A stretch of DNA of 61,495 bases from Priapulus caudatus. Its lineage: Eukaryota; Priapulida; Priapulimorpha; Priapulimorphida; Priapulidae. Positions 61,340 through 61,495 of the stretch are shown one piece after another; the first letter of the stretch is position 1; each line of letters starts with the position of its first letter. Location: the NCBI RefSeq assembly GCF_000485595.1, contig NW_014577069.1, forward strand, positions 543,643-605,137, in the 5' to 3' direction. The notes under the pieces are model-generated. The model searched no databases and had not been told where the DNA came from. It saw nothing but the letters and a program-made list of their open reading frames with translations. The position numbers were made by a program, and so were the translations under genes.

Positions 61340-61495
61340 CCTCGTTTCACCCTCTTTCTCTCTCTCTCTCTCTTGTCTCTCTCTCTCGTCTCCTGCTCTC
61401 TTCTCTCCTCTGCTTTCTTTTCTCTCTCTCTTTCTCTGCTCTTCTCCTCCTTTATTTCTCTCCCTTCTTCTCACGCGCTATCCTTTTCTCTCTCT
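61340..61495. repeat. (CT)n-rich tract at window end
   Basis: CTCTCT/TTCTCC tract running off the window. Confidence 0.9.

Overview
The window is nuclear DNA from an animal, probably a marine invertebrate. It is intron-rich, AT-leaning and full of micro- and minisatellites, foldback elements, hAT-like MITEs and LINE/Penelope fragments. Exact taxon cannot be read from it. Long open frames on the repeat tracts (poly-CA, GA, TATC, CTAT) are artefacts of low-complexity sequence and are not annotated as genes.

The main gene is a complete coding region for Enhancer of zeste (E(z)/EZH1/2), the H3K27 methyltransferase of Polycomb Repressive Complex 2. It lies on the minus strand, from the start codon at 31463 to the stop at 8150. 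I could place 18 coding exons whose splice phases chain together and total 840 codons including the stop. N-terminal EED-binding helices are at 31.3-29.1 kb, the SANT1-like exon at 27.7-27.9 kb, a Ser/Thr-rich low-complexity linker at 26.1-24.8 kb, the Cys-rich MCSS region at 24.7-24.2 kb, an acidic/Ser linker and SANT2 at 23.9-18.6 kb, CXC at 18.3-16.8 kb, and SET at 12.0-8.15 kb. The last intron uses a GC-AG splice pair.

The most unusual aspect is how the E(z) introns are filled. A GC-rich 33-bp minisatellite is built from the 5' splice site of the SANT1 exon. A ~80-bp array is built from the 3' splice site of the CXC exon. A 27-bp minisatellite fills almost all of the 4.76-kb CXC-SET intron and flips orientation exactly at a 10-N gap. 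Several blocks (about 12.2-16.8, 26.7-28.6 and 46.3-50.2 kb) carry dense single-base indels, suggesting unpolished long-read gap filling; the SANT1 exon lies in one of them and shows frame breaks.

On the plus strand at 33.26-33.61 kb, opposite the 5' side of E(z), is a likely two-exon gene for a 50-residue protein of unknown function. At 33.8-35.2 kb two unrelated dead LINE fragments converge. At 40.98-41.13 kb (minus) is the terminal exon of an F-box/LRR gene closely resembling FBXL16; its other exons were not found. A plus-strand signal-peptide exon (55.43-55.51 kb) begins an unidentified secreted or membrane protein.

From 36 kb to the end the window is mostly simple repeats and duplications. 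A 2.7-kb block at 41.4-44.1 kb recurs in two pieces, in swapped order, at 46.3-50.2 kb, and contains a telomere-like (CCCTAA)n tract inside a foldback. A pair of ~0.9-kb inverted arms flanks 2.7 kb at 55.8-60.5 kb. A scattered set of short palindromes with shared ends (TCARGRG...CYCYTGA) may be a small foldback family. The first 8.1 kb and several gaps hold no gene I can recognise.
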